From the NCBI GenBank assembly GCA_913046175.1, contig CAJWSN010000002.1, positions 1 through 30,657 of the forward strand: a stretch of DNA of 30,657 nucleotides, read 5' to 3'. Position numbers and translations under genes: made by a program. Source of the stretch: an uncultured Opitutia bacterium. Its GTDB lineage: Bacteria > Verrucomicrobiota > Verrucomicrobiia > Opitutales > JABJCN01. Position 1 is the first letter of the stretch; each line of letters opens with the position of its first letter. Below the pieces are notes generated by a model. That model saw nothing but the letters and a program-made list of their open reading frames with translations, had not been told where the DNA came from and did no database searches. Positions 7,460 through 15,397 of the stretch are shown in pieces.

Positions 7460-7584
7460 GCCTTAAGCTTATTAAAAAACCCAAGGTTAAGACTGTCCTT
7501 GCTTAATACAATCTTTCTAGCTCCAAGTGAATGGGTGTAAATTTTTATGGAAATTTGTCATTAAAAGGCTATGTTTATAGGTAA

Positions 7585-8925
7585 ATGAAGTCGGATAATT
7601 CCATAGCCCGTCGAGGATTTCTACGCGGAATGGGCACAGCCTTGGCCCTTCCTTGGCTGGAGGCTCTATCGCCTCGTGGACTAGCTGCCGCTGATTCCGC
7701 CAAACCCAAGCGAATGGCATTCATTTATGCGCCCAATGGAGCCATCATGCCTCGCTGGAAACCACTGGAATCGGGCCGGGACTACAAATTGCCTTCAACC
7801 CTCAAGCCTCTGGAAGAAATTCGTCAGCAGGTACAGGTCATTTCTGGTCTGGCTCATGACAAGGCGAAAGCCAACGGGGATGGTGGAGGTGATCATGCAC
7901 GTGCTAATGCCACGTTTCTAACTGGCTGCCAGGCCAGGAAAACCGCAGGTTCGGATATTCGACTTGGAATCTCTGTTGATCAGATTGCCGCACAAAAACT
8001 GGGTCGACTGACGCGATTGCCATCTTTGGAATTGGGTTGTGACAAGCCCCGCGGAGCCGGGAAATGTGATTCTGGTTACAGTTGTGCCTACCAGTACAAT
8101 CTTTCGTGGAAGTCCGCCACAATGCCAATGCCGCCGGAACACGATCCAAAACTGGCGTTTGAACGACTTTTTAGTAGTGGAAAATCCAAGGATACAGCCC
8201 AGCGCAAGGCAATATCTGAGAAATATGACAAAAGCATCCTGGATTTTGTCATGGAAGATACCCGCCGCCTCCAAAAACAGTTGGGTCAAACAGACCGGCA
8301 TAAACTGGAGGAATACCTTACCAGTGTTCGGGAAATTGAGCATCGCATAGACCGCGCCCAAAAGAATGAGTCTCAAGTGCCGGATTATCCGAAGCCTGAC
8401 GGGATTCCCCGGGATTACCGAGAGCACCTGATGTTGATGTTCGATCTTATGGTCTTAGCATTTCAGACTGACACCACCCGCATAGCAACTTTTCTACAGG
8501 CACATGACGGCAGTAACCGCAGTTTTCGGGAGGTTGGTGTTGCTGGTGGACACCACACTTTATCCCACCATCAGGGCAATGCTGATAAAATCGACAAGAT
8601 TGCCAAGATTGACCGTTTTTATGTGGAAAATTTCGCAAATTTCCTGAAAAAAATGAACAACATAAAGGAGGGAGAGGGGAGCTTGCTGGACAACTGTGCA
8701 ATTGTCTACGGCAGTGGCATAAGTGATGCCAATCGTCACTCCCATCATGACCTGCCCCTTCTATTGGCTGGTGGCCGGAACATGGGCTTTCAGCCAGGAA
8801 GACATGTTGTTTTTGCGGAGGACAAGGAAATCCCGATGACGAACCTATACCTGACCATCCTTGAGTCCTTTGGTGTCAAGGCAGAGAAACTGGGGGATAG
8901 CACGGGGCCTTTGTCCGGGGTCTGA
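7585..8925 (+). CDS. DUF1552 secreted protein with Tat signal
   Basis: The 446-residue protein begins with a twin-arginine signal (RRGFLRG at residues 9-15, then a hydrophobic stretch ending near AAADS), so it is probably exported folded. The body matches DUF1552, a family abundant in Verrucomicrobiota and Planctomycetota: RMAFIYAPNGAIMPRW, VISGLAHDKA, GGGDHARANATFLTG, SVREIEHRIDRA and GSGISDANRHSHHDLPLLLAGG. The last region resembles the sulfatase-like DUF1501/DUF1552 end and its histidines and aspartates could bind metal. DUF1552 genes usually sit beside a large DUF1592 (PSD1-type) cytochrome-like gene; none is present here. It converges with a PhoX-like gene. The enzymatic role is unknown. 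Confidence 0.9.
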   Translation: MKSDNSIARRGFLRGMGTALALPWLEALSPRGLAAADSAKPKRMAFIYAPNGAIMPRWKPLESGRDYKLPSTLKPLEEIRQQVQVISGLAHDKAKANGDGGGDHARANATFLTGCQARKTAGSDIRLGISVDQIAAQKLGRLTRLPSLELGCDKPRGAGKCDSGYSCAYQYNLSWKSATMPMPPEHDPKLAFERLFSSGKSKDTAQRKAISEKYDKSILDFVMEDTRRLQKQLGQTDRHKLEEYLTSVREIEHRIDRAQKNESQVPDYPKPDGIPRDYREHLMLMFDLMVLAFQTDTTRIATFLQAHDGSNRSFREVGVAGGHHTLSHHQGNADKIDKIAKIDRFYVENFANFLKKMNNIKEGEGSLLDNCAIVYGSGISDANRHSHHDLPLLLAGGRNMGFQPGRHVVFAEDKEIPMTNLYLTILESFGVKAEKLGDSTGPLSGV

Positions 8926-8961
8926 TTCCCAAGGATTCCTCGGGGATAATTGTTCCCGCCC

Positions 8962-10347
8962 TCACCAAGGTCCAGAGATGGCCAGCGTCATGCCATTTTT
9001 CTGTATATTTACGAACAGGGTTTTGCCGTCCGGGGAAAAGCAGGCACCGGCCAATTCAGATTTAGTGTAGGAATTATCGGCAAACTTCGAGACTTCCCCG
9101 CGTGGGGTGACGCGCAAAATGGAACAACGGCTGCTGTTGTCTTCGCAGAGGTACAAATCACCCCATGGAGAAACGGTCAGGTTGTCGCAGTTTTCAATCA
9201 AGCTGGAGGCATGGGACTCAATGTAAAGCTGAAACCTGCCAGGCCGGACCAATTCCCGGTGGGTGCCTTCGTATGGGCTTGGTATATAGCGGAAAACCTG
9301 ACCGCGCATGAATGGGCCGCCATTGGTGCATGCCCAGTAGATGGAGCCATTGCCATACCACATGCCTTCCCCCCGTGCGAACAAGGCGGCCCCTCTTGCG
9401 AAACCTTCCAGGCGAAGACTGTCATTGGGGGACTCCACATCCCTTACATCCAGCCATCGAGCGAGAATCCATTTTGCAACGGGCATCCTTGGCGGGAGAC
9501 TTTTATGCCAGTTGCGCGTGTCCATGGCCTTTCGCTGGCGAACCTGAAGGGCTTGCAGTTTGCCGCCAGCAGCAGGATTGGATCTTGCCCGGGGAATAAA
9601 TCTGTAGATAAGCCCATCATGCCGGTCCTCGGTCTGATAAATGATGCCGGTCCGTGGGTCGATGGCGATGGCCTCATGTCGGAAGCGCCCCATTGCCTTT
9701 AGGGGCACAGGCGTAACCAGGCCGGAATCTGCGCTGGCGGGAACTTCAAAATTGTAACCATGATCCCTGGCGTAGCCATGACCTTTTTTTACGGTTGTTT
9801 CCTCGCAGCTGATCCAACTGCCCCATGGCGTTGGTCCTCCTGCACAATTCCACTCTGTGCCAGCCAGGCTAAGAAATTCTTTTTCCACACTTTGGGTTGA
9901 TGGGTTGTAAACCAGGGTGGTGGTTCCGCCGTAGCCTGCGATTTGACCTTTTGTCCCGGGGTCGTAAACTTTGTCTAAATTCACTTTGTCTCGGAACTGA
10001 AACTTGGCTCCGAAGGGTGAATAGGTGGAAAGGTCTGGATAAACCTCGTGATTTCGGACAAGAACAACCCGCCCATTTTCGCCCTTAAAGGCTCCCATTC
10101 CATCATGCTGACCGGGCACGACCAGCCCGTCATCCATCGGATTGCCGCGTGCAGAAATTACTTTGTGCGTAAACCCCCTGGGGAGATCCAGAATGCGTTC
10201 TGGATCAGTTTGGAGCGGGCCGTACCCGCTTGACTTCAAGGGTGATTGCCTTGCGGCATTGGCTTGCTCCACCAGTGATTTCAGGCCCCCAAAAGCTGCA
10301 GCAACAAAGCCACCATACTGGAGAAGTTTTCGTCGGCCAATCTTCAT
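8962..10347 (-). CDS. PhoX-like (DUF839) secreted protein, putative alkaline phosphatase
   Basis: The 461-residue protein has a Tat-like leader (GRRKLLQYGGFVAAAFGG) and the DUF839 pattern: DLPRGFTHKVIS, HDGMGAF, VRNHE, GGTTTLVY, AGTEWNCAGGPTPWGSWISCEE and RFRHEAIAIDPRTG...YQTED. PhoX enzymes are Ca/Fe-dependent alkaline phosphatases; the acidic and histidine residues in VRNHE, SCEET, HEA and TED match positions that bind metals in that fold. Many DUF839 proteins are of unproven activity, so phosphatase is likely but not certain. Cysteine in CAGG and SCEE recalls the PhoX TWLTCEE region. It lies downstream of the Sel1 gene on the same strand with a 42-base gap and may be co-transcribed with it. 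It converges with DUF1552. Confidence 0.85.
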   Translation of the reverse strand: MKIGRRKLLQYGGFVAAAFGGLKSLVEQANAARQSPLKSSGYGPLQTDPERILDLPRGFTHKVISARGNPMDDGLVVPGQHDGMGAFKGENGRVVLVRNHEVYPDLSTYSPFGAKFQFRDKVNLDKVYDPGTKGQIAGYGGTTTLVYNPSTQSVEKEFLSLAGTEWNCAGGPTPWGSWISCEETTVKKGHGYARDHGYNFEVPASADSGLVTPVPLKAMGRFRHEAIAIDPRTGIIYQTEDRHDGLIYRFIPRARSNPAAGGKLQALQVRQRKAMDTRNWHKSLPPRMPVAKWILARWLDVRDVESPNDSLRLEGFARGAALFARGEGMWYGNGSIYWACTNGGPFMRGQVFRYIPSPYEGTHRELVRPGRFQLYIESHASSLIENCDNLTVSPWGDLYLCEDNSSRCSILRVTPRGEVSKFADNSYTKSELAGACFSPDGKTLFVNIQKNGMTLAISGPW

Positions 10348-10389
10348 ATGTCCTTTGATTATTGCAGGGACACCCGAAGGAAAAAGTTT

Positions 10390-12372
10390 TTACTGTCCGC
10401 CCAAAAGTTTTTTCAGTGTGATCAGGCGCTGTTGTGCATATAAAATTTCGTAAGGCTTCATTTTCCTTGCAAGCTCCTCCCGGGTTTGGATGGCACTACT
10501 CATGCCATTCTCTCCGGCGAGAGTGTACCATACATAAGCTTCAGTCGTGAGCGGTCGAACACCACGTCCTGTCTCATACAAAAACCCCAGGTTGAACTGG
10601 GCCCGAGGAACACCTTCTCTTGCCGCGACCAGGTAATTTTCAAAAGCCTTGGACGGATTGGCTTTCACGCCCTGTCCATAGTCCAGTATCAGGCCGATGT
10701 AATAATGAGCTTCTTTTCTTCCGCCAAGGACTGCGTTGGCAAAACACTGGTACGCTTCTCGATAATTTTCCACAGACGGATCCCCCCGGTAAAGACGGAT
10801 TCCTTTTTCCAGCCAGGCGTCAGGAGAAAGAGTCGGGGCCGGAGGAACAATCTTTTGCCCAGCATCGTTTGTTTGCCTGGCTTTTCGTAGTGCAAGCAGC
10901 TGTTGGGATGCGGCTTTATTTCCCTGTGTTGCGGCTTTTTCAAACCAGGCTTTGGCGGACTGGATGTTTAGGTCGACCCCCTTGCCCAGCAGATACATTT
11001 CCCCGATTCTGTTTTGTGCATCCGGTTGCTGGTTGTTTGCGGCCAGCCAGTACCACCAATAAGCCTGCTTGTAATCCGGTGGCCCAAGCATGCCCGTATA
11101 ATAAATTTCACCAAGTTGATATTGCGCAGCCTCCAGGCCCTGCGCGGCAGCTTTTTGCAGCCAAACAACAGAATTTGCAGGATCTGGCGCTTCCGCGCCG
11201 GGAGGATTCAAATACTCCATCCCCAGCTTATAAAGGGCGTCAGCATGGCCTTTCTCTGCAGATCGCCTGTAGTATTCACGTGCTTTTTCCGGGTTTGGGG
11301 CAATGCTCCCGCCCTCGGCAAAGTTTTTCGCAATCTGGTATTCCATATTTGCGATGGATGATGCTTTTTTTTCCTCAGCATGCTGGTACTTGCGGGCCGC
11401 TTCGGGTGACTTGAGAAACTCCTGCGTTACGGGCGGCGCATTTACATCTTTAGATGTTGCTGTTGATTCGGAGGTCTCACTGGCGGGACTCCGGTCAACA
11501 CCGTTTTTTTTCGGCGGTGCCTGTGACACACCACTGGATCCTGGTTTTTGAAGAGGACCTGCCGGGCCTGCCGGGCCGTTGGCAGTTGTAATGACTGTTG
11601 CTGGATGTGTTGCCTGTGTTTGCGAAATTTTTATTTCCGGCCGTGGAAGTCCCTGGGCTTCAGCCAACGCGAACCACTTATCCGCCAAAGTTTGATTTGT
11701 ATTTGTTCCGATGCCGTCCCGGGCCATCATGCCGACCTTGTACTGTGCAGCGGCATGCCCCTGCTTGGCCGCTTGTTCAAACGCTTGGTATGCAGTTTCT
11801 AAATTCTGTACTGTTCCTCGTCCGTCTTCCAATAAAAGACCGAGCTGGTATTGTGCCGGGGAATGTTCTTGTGCGGCGGCTAGCTCAAACCAAGAGGCTG
11901 CTTGTTCGAGATTCTTGGCTACCCCTTTTCCTTCAAGGTGCATCCGCCCGAGCTGATATTGAGCGCCTGTATGCCCATCATTCCCGGCCTGGAAAAGCCC
12001 TTCAATCGCCGCGGCAAAACTTTCACGCTCGCCGTACCCCTGCAAATGTAGCAATCCCAAGCGAAACTGGGCCTCTGAATGTCCCTGGTCCGCGGCCATC
12101 GCATACCAATATCTGGCCATTTTAAAATCTCTTGCCATGCCTCTTCCCGTTGCGAGAAGATAGCCATACTTGAACTGCGCGTCCCGTATGCCCTCCTCGG
12201 CCTGAAGCCTTAGGAACTCAATGGATTCTTGACCGATCGTGGAGGGTGCCGATGGACCAGGTGTTTTTCGTTCGCCATCCTGTGCTGTTGACAACGAATT
12301 CTTGTTTTTGCCACAAGACAGAAACAGCAAACCTACCAATCCGATAAGCGGGTAAATCCTCAAAGTACTCAC
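10390..12372 (-). CDS. Sel1-like repeat lipoprotein
   Basis: The 660-residue protein starts with a lipoprotein signal (hydrophobic segment ending LLFLSC, Cys20 the likely lipid site). About twelve Sel1/TPR-like repeats of ~36 residues follow (pattern A-x-Y-x-L-G-x-x-y-x-x-G-x-G-v ... A-x-x-W-y-x-x-A-A-x-x-G). They fall in three blocks of about five, four and three, separated by two Pro/Ser-rich linkers (roughly 255-320 and 500-520). Such solenoids serve as protein-binding scaffolds in the cell envelope. The apparent start is GTG at 12372; no ribosome binding site is evident. The gene precedes the PhoX-like gene. No catalytic motif was seen, so the role beyond scaffold is unknown. Confidence 0.9.
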   Translation of the reverse strand: MSTLRIYPLIGLVGLLFLSCGKNKNSLSTAQDGERKTPGPSAPSTIGQESIEFLRLQAEEGIRDAQFKYGYLLATGRGMARDFKMARYWYAMAADQGHSEAQFRLGLLHLQGYGERESFAAAIEGLFQAGNDGHTGAQYQLGRMHLEGKGVAKNLEQAASWFELAAAQEHSPAQYQLGLLLEDGRGTVQNLETAYQAFEQAAKQGHAAAQYKVGMMARDGIGTNTNQTLADKWFALAEAQGLPRPEIKISQTQATHPATVITTANGPAGPAGPLQKPGSSGVSQAPPKKNGVDRSPASETSESTATSKDVNAPPVTQEFLKSPEAARKYQHAEEKKASSIANMEYQIAKNFAEGGSIAPNPEKAREYYRRSAEKGHADALYKLGMEYLNPPGAEAPDPANSVVWLQKAAAQGLEAAQYQLGEIYYTGMLGPPDYKQAYWWYWLAANNQQPDAQNRIGEMYLLGKGVDLNIQSAKAWFEKAATQGNKAASQQLLALRKARQTNDAGQKIVPPAPTLSPDAWLEKGIRLYRGDPSVENYREAYQCFANAVLGGRKEAHYYIGLILDYGQGVKANPSKAFENYLVAAREGVPRAQFNLGFLYETGRGVRPLTTEAYVWYTLAGENGMSSAIQTREELARKMKPYEILYAQQRLITLKKLLGGQ

Positions 12373-12392
12373 TCAACCATTAATTGAAACGG

Positions 12393-12398
12393 ATTATA
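12393..12398 (-). promoter_or_regulatory. Candidate -10 element upstream of the Sel1 gene
   Basis: A perfect TATAAT on the minus strand lies about 20 bases before the GTG start of the Sel1 gene, in an AT-rich stretch. No good -35 hexamer is seen at the right spacing, so this is tentative. Confidence 0.3.
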
Positions 12399-12524
12399 AA
12401 AAAAATGGAATCTTTTTTTTCGCCGTTTCTCGACAAAATGTCGACACCTTGAAAAAACAATTTGTCTCGCGGTTTTCGGTCTGCCTGAGGGTAACCTGCA
12501 AAAGAGCGGGAGCTTTTTTGATAA

Positions 12525-14024
12525 TCAATCGTGTCCCCCGTGCCCATCACCATGTCCCCCGTGCTCATCACCATGTCCCCCGTGCCCATGCTCTATGAGG
12601 CTCTTGTGGACCAGTTTATGGATAGCTAGCATCATGTTTTCCTGAGGAGGTGGCTTCAAAACCTGCGGGGACTTGCTGTCATCTGCAAGTTGTAGAACAC
12701 CGAGCAATTCTGAGGTGCTATTGGCATTCGAGAGGGTGAATCTTTGTTTGGGAGGAAAGAAAGGGGTATTTTCCAATGGGATGCGGGCTTTTTCATCCAA
12801 ATTCACAGTCTTAAGCCAAGCAAGAGAGTGGGTCGAAAAAGCGCCAGCACCGTCTTGGCTGGCGGTCTTATGGAAATAAGTCGCAGCAATAGAAAATTTG
12901 CTCTCTGGGTCGAAGGCTTTATTGAAAAAGCGACCTATCGAGAACCTGACGCGCCCACCCTTGTCCGTCTTTTTTTCCATAAGCGGTGCAGGGGCCAGGT
13001 GTTGAACCTCCTCATCATTCACTGCGAACTGTTGAAGTTTGGCGGCAATGGCATCCACATTGCCATAATCAACGAAGAACCTAATGGCCTGTTCCCTGTC
13101 GTAGTGGGGTACATAGTCGAGATGTTGGTCCCAGTCCTCGTTTTTGAATTTGTTTTGAATCTGGTTGATGTTGTGTTGGCTGATTTCAATGAAGCGCGCC
13201 TCAAGAATCTTGAAGAACACCTCCTTCTTAAGCACAGCTATTTTATCGAAGCTACTTTCGATAGCGTGGAGGAAATCCCCCGCTGGTTTCGCAGAGAAGC
13301 TCTCACGGATGGATTTGAACAACACTGTCTTGTGCCCAATGATGTAATCATATTCCTGGAAAATTCTGGAGAAGTCTTTTTCCAGGGTGTTGATTAATTC
13401 CTCCACCTTGGGGGCATCAACCTCGGTTTCTGGTCTCTGGCCTCCTTCCTTTTGGTCTTGCCCCGAAGGGGTGTCGTGTTGCTTCTGTGTGTGGAAGTTC
13501 TCAAGGCGTTCGTGAAGAACTTCAAGGAACTCACCCTTGAGTTTCTTATTGATGTGTTTCTTTTCACCGACGAAAAGTGACTTTGCGGGGATGTACAAAT
13601 CGTTGGGAATTTCCCGGCGAATATTCCGGAAAAGGTCCTTTGGAAAAGTGACAGGTTCTATACCTACAAACAGTTTCCTGTAGTTCTCCAATTCATCATT
13701 TCTCTTTTGATGTGCGGCGTAGGTGGCGCTGTTGCCCTCAGCTTTCTTGTTGGCGAGGAGTGTATTGCAGAGATTACACAACTCCACCAAGTCCTCTAGT
13801 TCCTGGTCGTGATTTTTCCAGTGCAACCAACCGGCAACGAAATCGTTGGCCAACCACTTTTCGATGTCTTCAAGGTTGTAAAGGCGCACTGTTACATCAC
13901 CCAGGCCCTTTTCCTCATACACAACCCTGCCCTCATACACCTCCCTGACCTTGGCAAAATAGGTCACTAACGCGACCAAGGCCAAAACCGCCGATACCTG
14001 GATTAACTGCAATACCAATTTCAT
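12525..14024 (-). CDS. Unrecognised membrane-anchored protein with His/Gly/Asp-rich tail
   Basis: I do not recognise this 499-residue protein. It begins with one hydrophobic segment (residues 3-24, LVLQLIQVSAVLALVALVTYF), probably an uncleaved anchor or signal. A charged, mostly helical body rich in Lys, Glu and Asn follows, with a low-complexity polar stretch near 180-205. The last ~25 residues are a histidine tail of repeated GHGGHGD units, encoded by a 21-bp tandem repeat. Such tails bind divalent metals (Ni, Zn, Cu) in other proteins; that role here is inference. The gene stands alone between the Sel1 gene and rpsR, with 152- and 135-base gaps. The long open frame and normal start support it as real. 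No homologous family can be named. Confidence 0.75.
   Translation of the reverse strand: MKLVLQLIQVSAVLALVALVTYFAKVREVYEGRVVYEEKGLGDVTVRLYNLEDIEKWLANDFVAGWLHWKNHDQELEDLVELCNLCNTLLANKKAEGNSATYAAHQKRNDELENYRKLFVGIEPVTFPKDLFRNIRREIPNDLYIPAKSLFVGEKKHINKKLKGEFLEVLHERLENFHTQKQHDTPSGQDQKEGGQRPETEVDAPKVEELINTLEKDFSRIFQEYDYIIGHKTVLFKSIRESFSAKPAGDFLHAIESSFDKIAVLKKEVFFKILEARFIEISQHNINQIQNKFKNEDWDQHLDYVPHYDREQAIRFFVDYGNVDAIAAKLQQFAVNDEEVQHLAPAPLMEKKTDKGGRVRFSIGRFFNKAFDPESKFSIAATYFHKTASQDGAGAFSTHSLAWLKTVNLDEKARIPLENTPFFPPKQRFTLSNANSTSELLGVLQLADDSKSPQVLKPPPQENMMLAIHKLVHKSLIEHGHGGHGDEHGGHGDGHGGHD
12531..12590. repeat. 21-bp tandem repeat, about 2.9 copies, coding
   Basis: Unit GTGCCCATCACCATGTCCCC + C occupies 12540-12560 and again 12561-12581 with one mismatch; partial copies lie at 12531-12539 and 12582-12590. 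Read on the minus strand each unit encodes GHGGHGD. Because the unit is a multiple of three, copy-number change lengthens or shortens the histidine tail without a frameshift. Confidence 0.9.
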
Positions 14025-14035
14025 AAGGCTAAATG

Positions 14036-14065
14036 TTGAATAATCGACGGAATATACTTTATCAT
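14036..14065 (+). promoter_or_regulatory. Candidate promoter for rpsR-sua5
   Basis: TTGAAT (14036-14041) and TATCAT (14060-14065) with an 18-base spacer lie about 95 bases before the bS18 start. Both hexamers are imperfect; this is the best sigma-70-like pair I could see in the gap. Confidence 0.3.
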
Positions 14066-14159
14066 TAATGCAAACTTGTACGAGCCTTACTTTTACATGT
14101 AACAGGTTTTACCAGAATAGACTTGAAAAAAATGGTGAAACCCTATGCTTCTCCGGCTC

Positions 14160-14357
14160 ATGTCAGAAAATACTGCAACAGAAAAAAGAAGTCGCACACC
14201 CCTGGACCTAACATTCATGGATGTTGAACTTCTACAAAGATTTGTTACCGAATCCGGAAAGATTCAACCCCGGCGCATAACTGGTTTAACCCCGAAGCAG
14301 CAGCGACACGTCGCTCGGCAGATCAAGCGAGCCCGCCAACTGCTGTTAATGAAATAA
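14160..14357 (+). CDS. rpsR: Small-subunit ribosomal protein bS18
   Basis: The 65-residue basic protein matches bS18 along its length: MDVELLQRFVTESGKIQPRRITGLTPKQQRHVARQIKRARQLLLMK parallels the conserved core (VELLkRFiserGKIlPRRiTG...QrrlarAIKRARhLaLL). bS18 sits on the platform of the 30S subunit beside bS6 and contacts 16S rRNA. This copy has no zinc-binding cysteines, i.e. the C-minus form. An in-frame ATG at 14145 would add five residues and has GGTG a few bases upstream; the 14160 start gives a more usual N-terminus. The gene stands next to sua5 rather than in the common rpsF-ssb-rpsR-rplI order. The identification is firm. Confidence 0.93.
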   Translation: MSENTATEKRSRTPLDLTFMDVELLQRFVTESGKIQPRRITGLTPKQQRHVARQIKRARQLLLMK

Positions 14358-14359
14358 CA

Positions 14360-14391
14360 CGGCCCGGCCCCGATTGTCGGGGCGGGACCGG
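14360..14391. other. GC-rich inverted repeat between rpsR and sua5
   Basis: GGCCCGGCCCCGA and TCGGGGCGGGACC flank a 3-base loop (TTG) and pair with two mismatches. No T-run follows, so it is not a standard rho-independent terminator. In the transcript it would form a strong hairpin just before the sua5 ATG at 14401, able to lower translation of sua5 or protect an mRNA end. Confidence 0.55.
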
Positions 14392-14400
14392 CGACAGAAG

Positions 14401-15396
14401 ATGGCCCGGTTTCTTAAAGCTGGGGAGCAAGACCTGGACATTGTAGTGTCGCTTCTGTGTGCCGGGGAACTTGTTGCCTTGCCGACCGAGACGGTGTACG
14501 GCCTTGCGGGCAATGCCTTGCGGGAGGAGTCGGTCCGCAGGGTTTTCGAGGTCAAATCACGGCCCTTCATTGATCCACTGATTGTCCATCTGGCTGATTA
14601 TGAACAAGTGGAGGAGATTGCCTGTGTTCCCGCCGTGCTCGAGCAACTGGCAGAGAGTTTCTGGCCTGGGCCCTTAACCGTGGTGCTGAAAAAGAAGGAG
14701 ATCGTACCCGACTTGGTGACAGCAGGTTTATCCTCGGTGGCGATTCGCATGCCGGCTCATTCATTTATTCGTCGGGTTCTGCAACGAAGTAAACTTTTTC
14801 TGGCAGCTCCCAGTGCCAACCCGTTTGGATATCTCAGCCCAACTTGTGCCGAACATGTTCGGGATTCTCTGGGGGGCCAAATTGAACATATCGTGAACGG
14901 GGGTGAATGCGTTCATGGGATTGAGTCCACCGTGCTTGATTTACAGGATCCACGGAACCCGGTTTTGCTTCGGCCTGGCCCTGTGGACCAACAACGCCTA
15001 GAGGCCGTGCTTGGTCGATTGGTGCAGGGAAGGGCGACCAAGCTGTGTGCCAGCATGTCCGAGGCGGTCCCATCCCCGGGGTTGCTCAAGCAACACTATA
15101 GTCCCCGCACCCCCATGCATTTGTTGCCCAGTGGCATCATGGATTTACCCGAATATGCAAAAGGGCCAGTGGCAATGATTCAATTTAAACGACAATCTGA
15201 TCGAGTTATCCCTTCCAACATGCAAAGTTTCTGCCTGACAGAGGATGGTGATCTTTGTGTTGCGGCGCGCAATCTCTTCGCATTAATGCGAAGGCTGGAT
15301 GGCGATGGTTATGCCTTGCTTCTGGTCGAGGAGGCACCTCCAGGTGGCCTTGGTGATGCGATTAATGATCGCCTTCGGCGTGGAGCAGGCGTCTAG
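14401..15396 (+). CDS. Sua5/TsaC threonylcarbamoyl-AMP synthase
   Basis: The protein (331 residues) has the YrdC/Sua5 domain: GELVALPTETVYGLAGNAL near the start, KSRPFIDPLIVHL, FWPGPLTVVLKK, VAIRMPAH, APSANPFGYLSPT and IESTVLDL. A C-terminal Sua5 extension begins after SPGLLKQHYSPRTP, the linker motif of long Sua5 proteins. It makes threonylcarbamoyl-AMP from threonine, bicarbonate and ATP, used for t6A at tRNA position 37. A TTG at 14374 would add nine residues inside the hairpin region; the ATG at 14401 is preferred and has only a weak GAAG upstream. It follows rpsR by 43 bases, so the pair may form a translation-related operon. It ends one base before the BY-kinase stop on the other strand. 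Confidence 0.94.
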   Translation: MARFLKAGEQDLDIVVSLLCAGELVALPTETVYGLAGNALREESVRRVFEVKSRPFIDPLIVHLADYEQVEEIACVPAVLEQLAESFWPGPLTVVLKKKEIVPDLVTAGLSSVAIRMPAHSFIRRVLQRSKLFLAAPSANPFGYLSPTCAEHVRDSLGGQIEHIVNGGECVHGIESTVLDLQDPRNPVLLRPGPVDQQRLEAVLGRLVQGRATKLCASMSEAVPSPGLLKQHYSPRTPMHLLPSGIMDLPEYAKGPVAMIQFKRQSDRVIPSNMQSFCLTEDGDLCVAARNLFALMRRLDGDGYALLLVEEAPPGGLGDAINDRLRRGAGV

Positions 15397-15397
15397 T

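Noticed and set aside
8950..9702. 250-residue plus-strand frame opposite the PhoX-like gene
   Set aside because: The antisense strand is a clear DUF839 protein; the plus frame has no recognisable features.
12434..12448. Inverted repeat TCGACAAAATGTCGA as a terminator
   Set aside because: The stem is perfect but short and is not followed by a T-run on either strand in the right position.
12380..12589. Minus-strand frame with MGTGDMVM repeats
   Set aside because: It is the out-of-frame reading of the 21-bp repeat; the frame giving GHGGHGD continues into a 499-residue protein.
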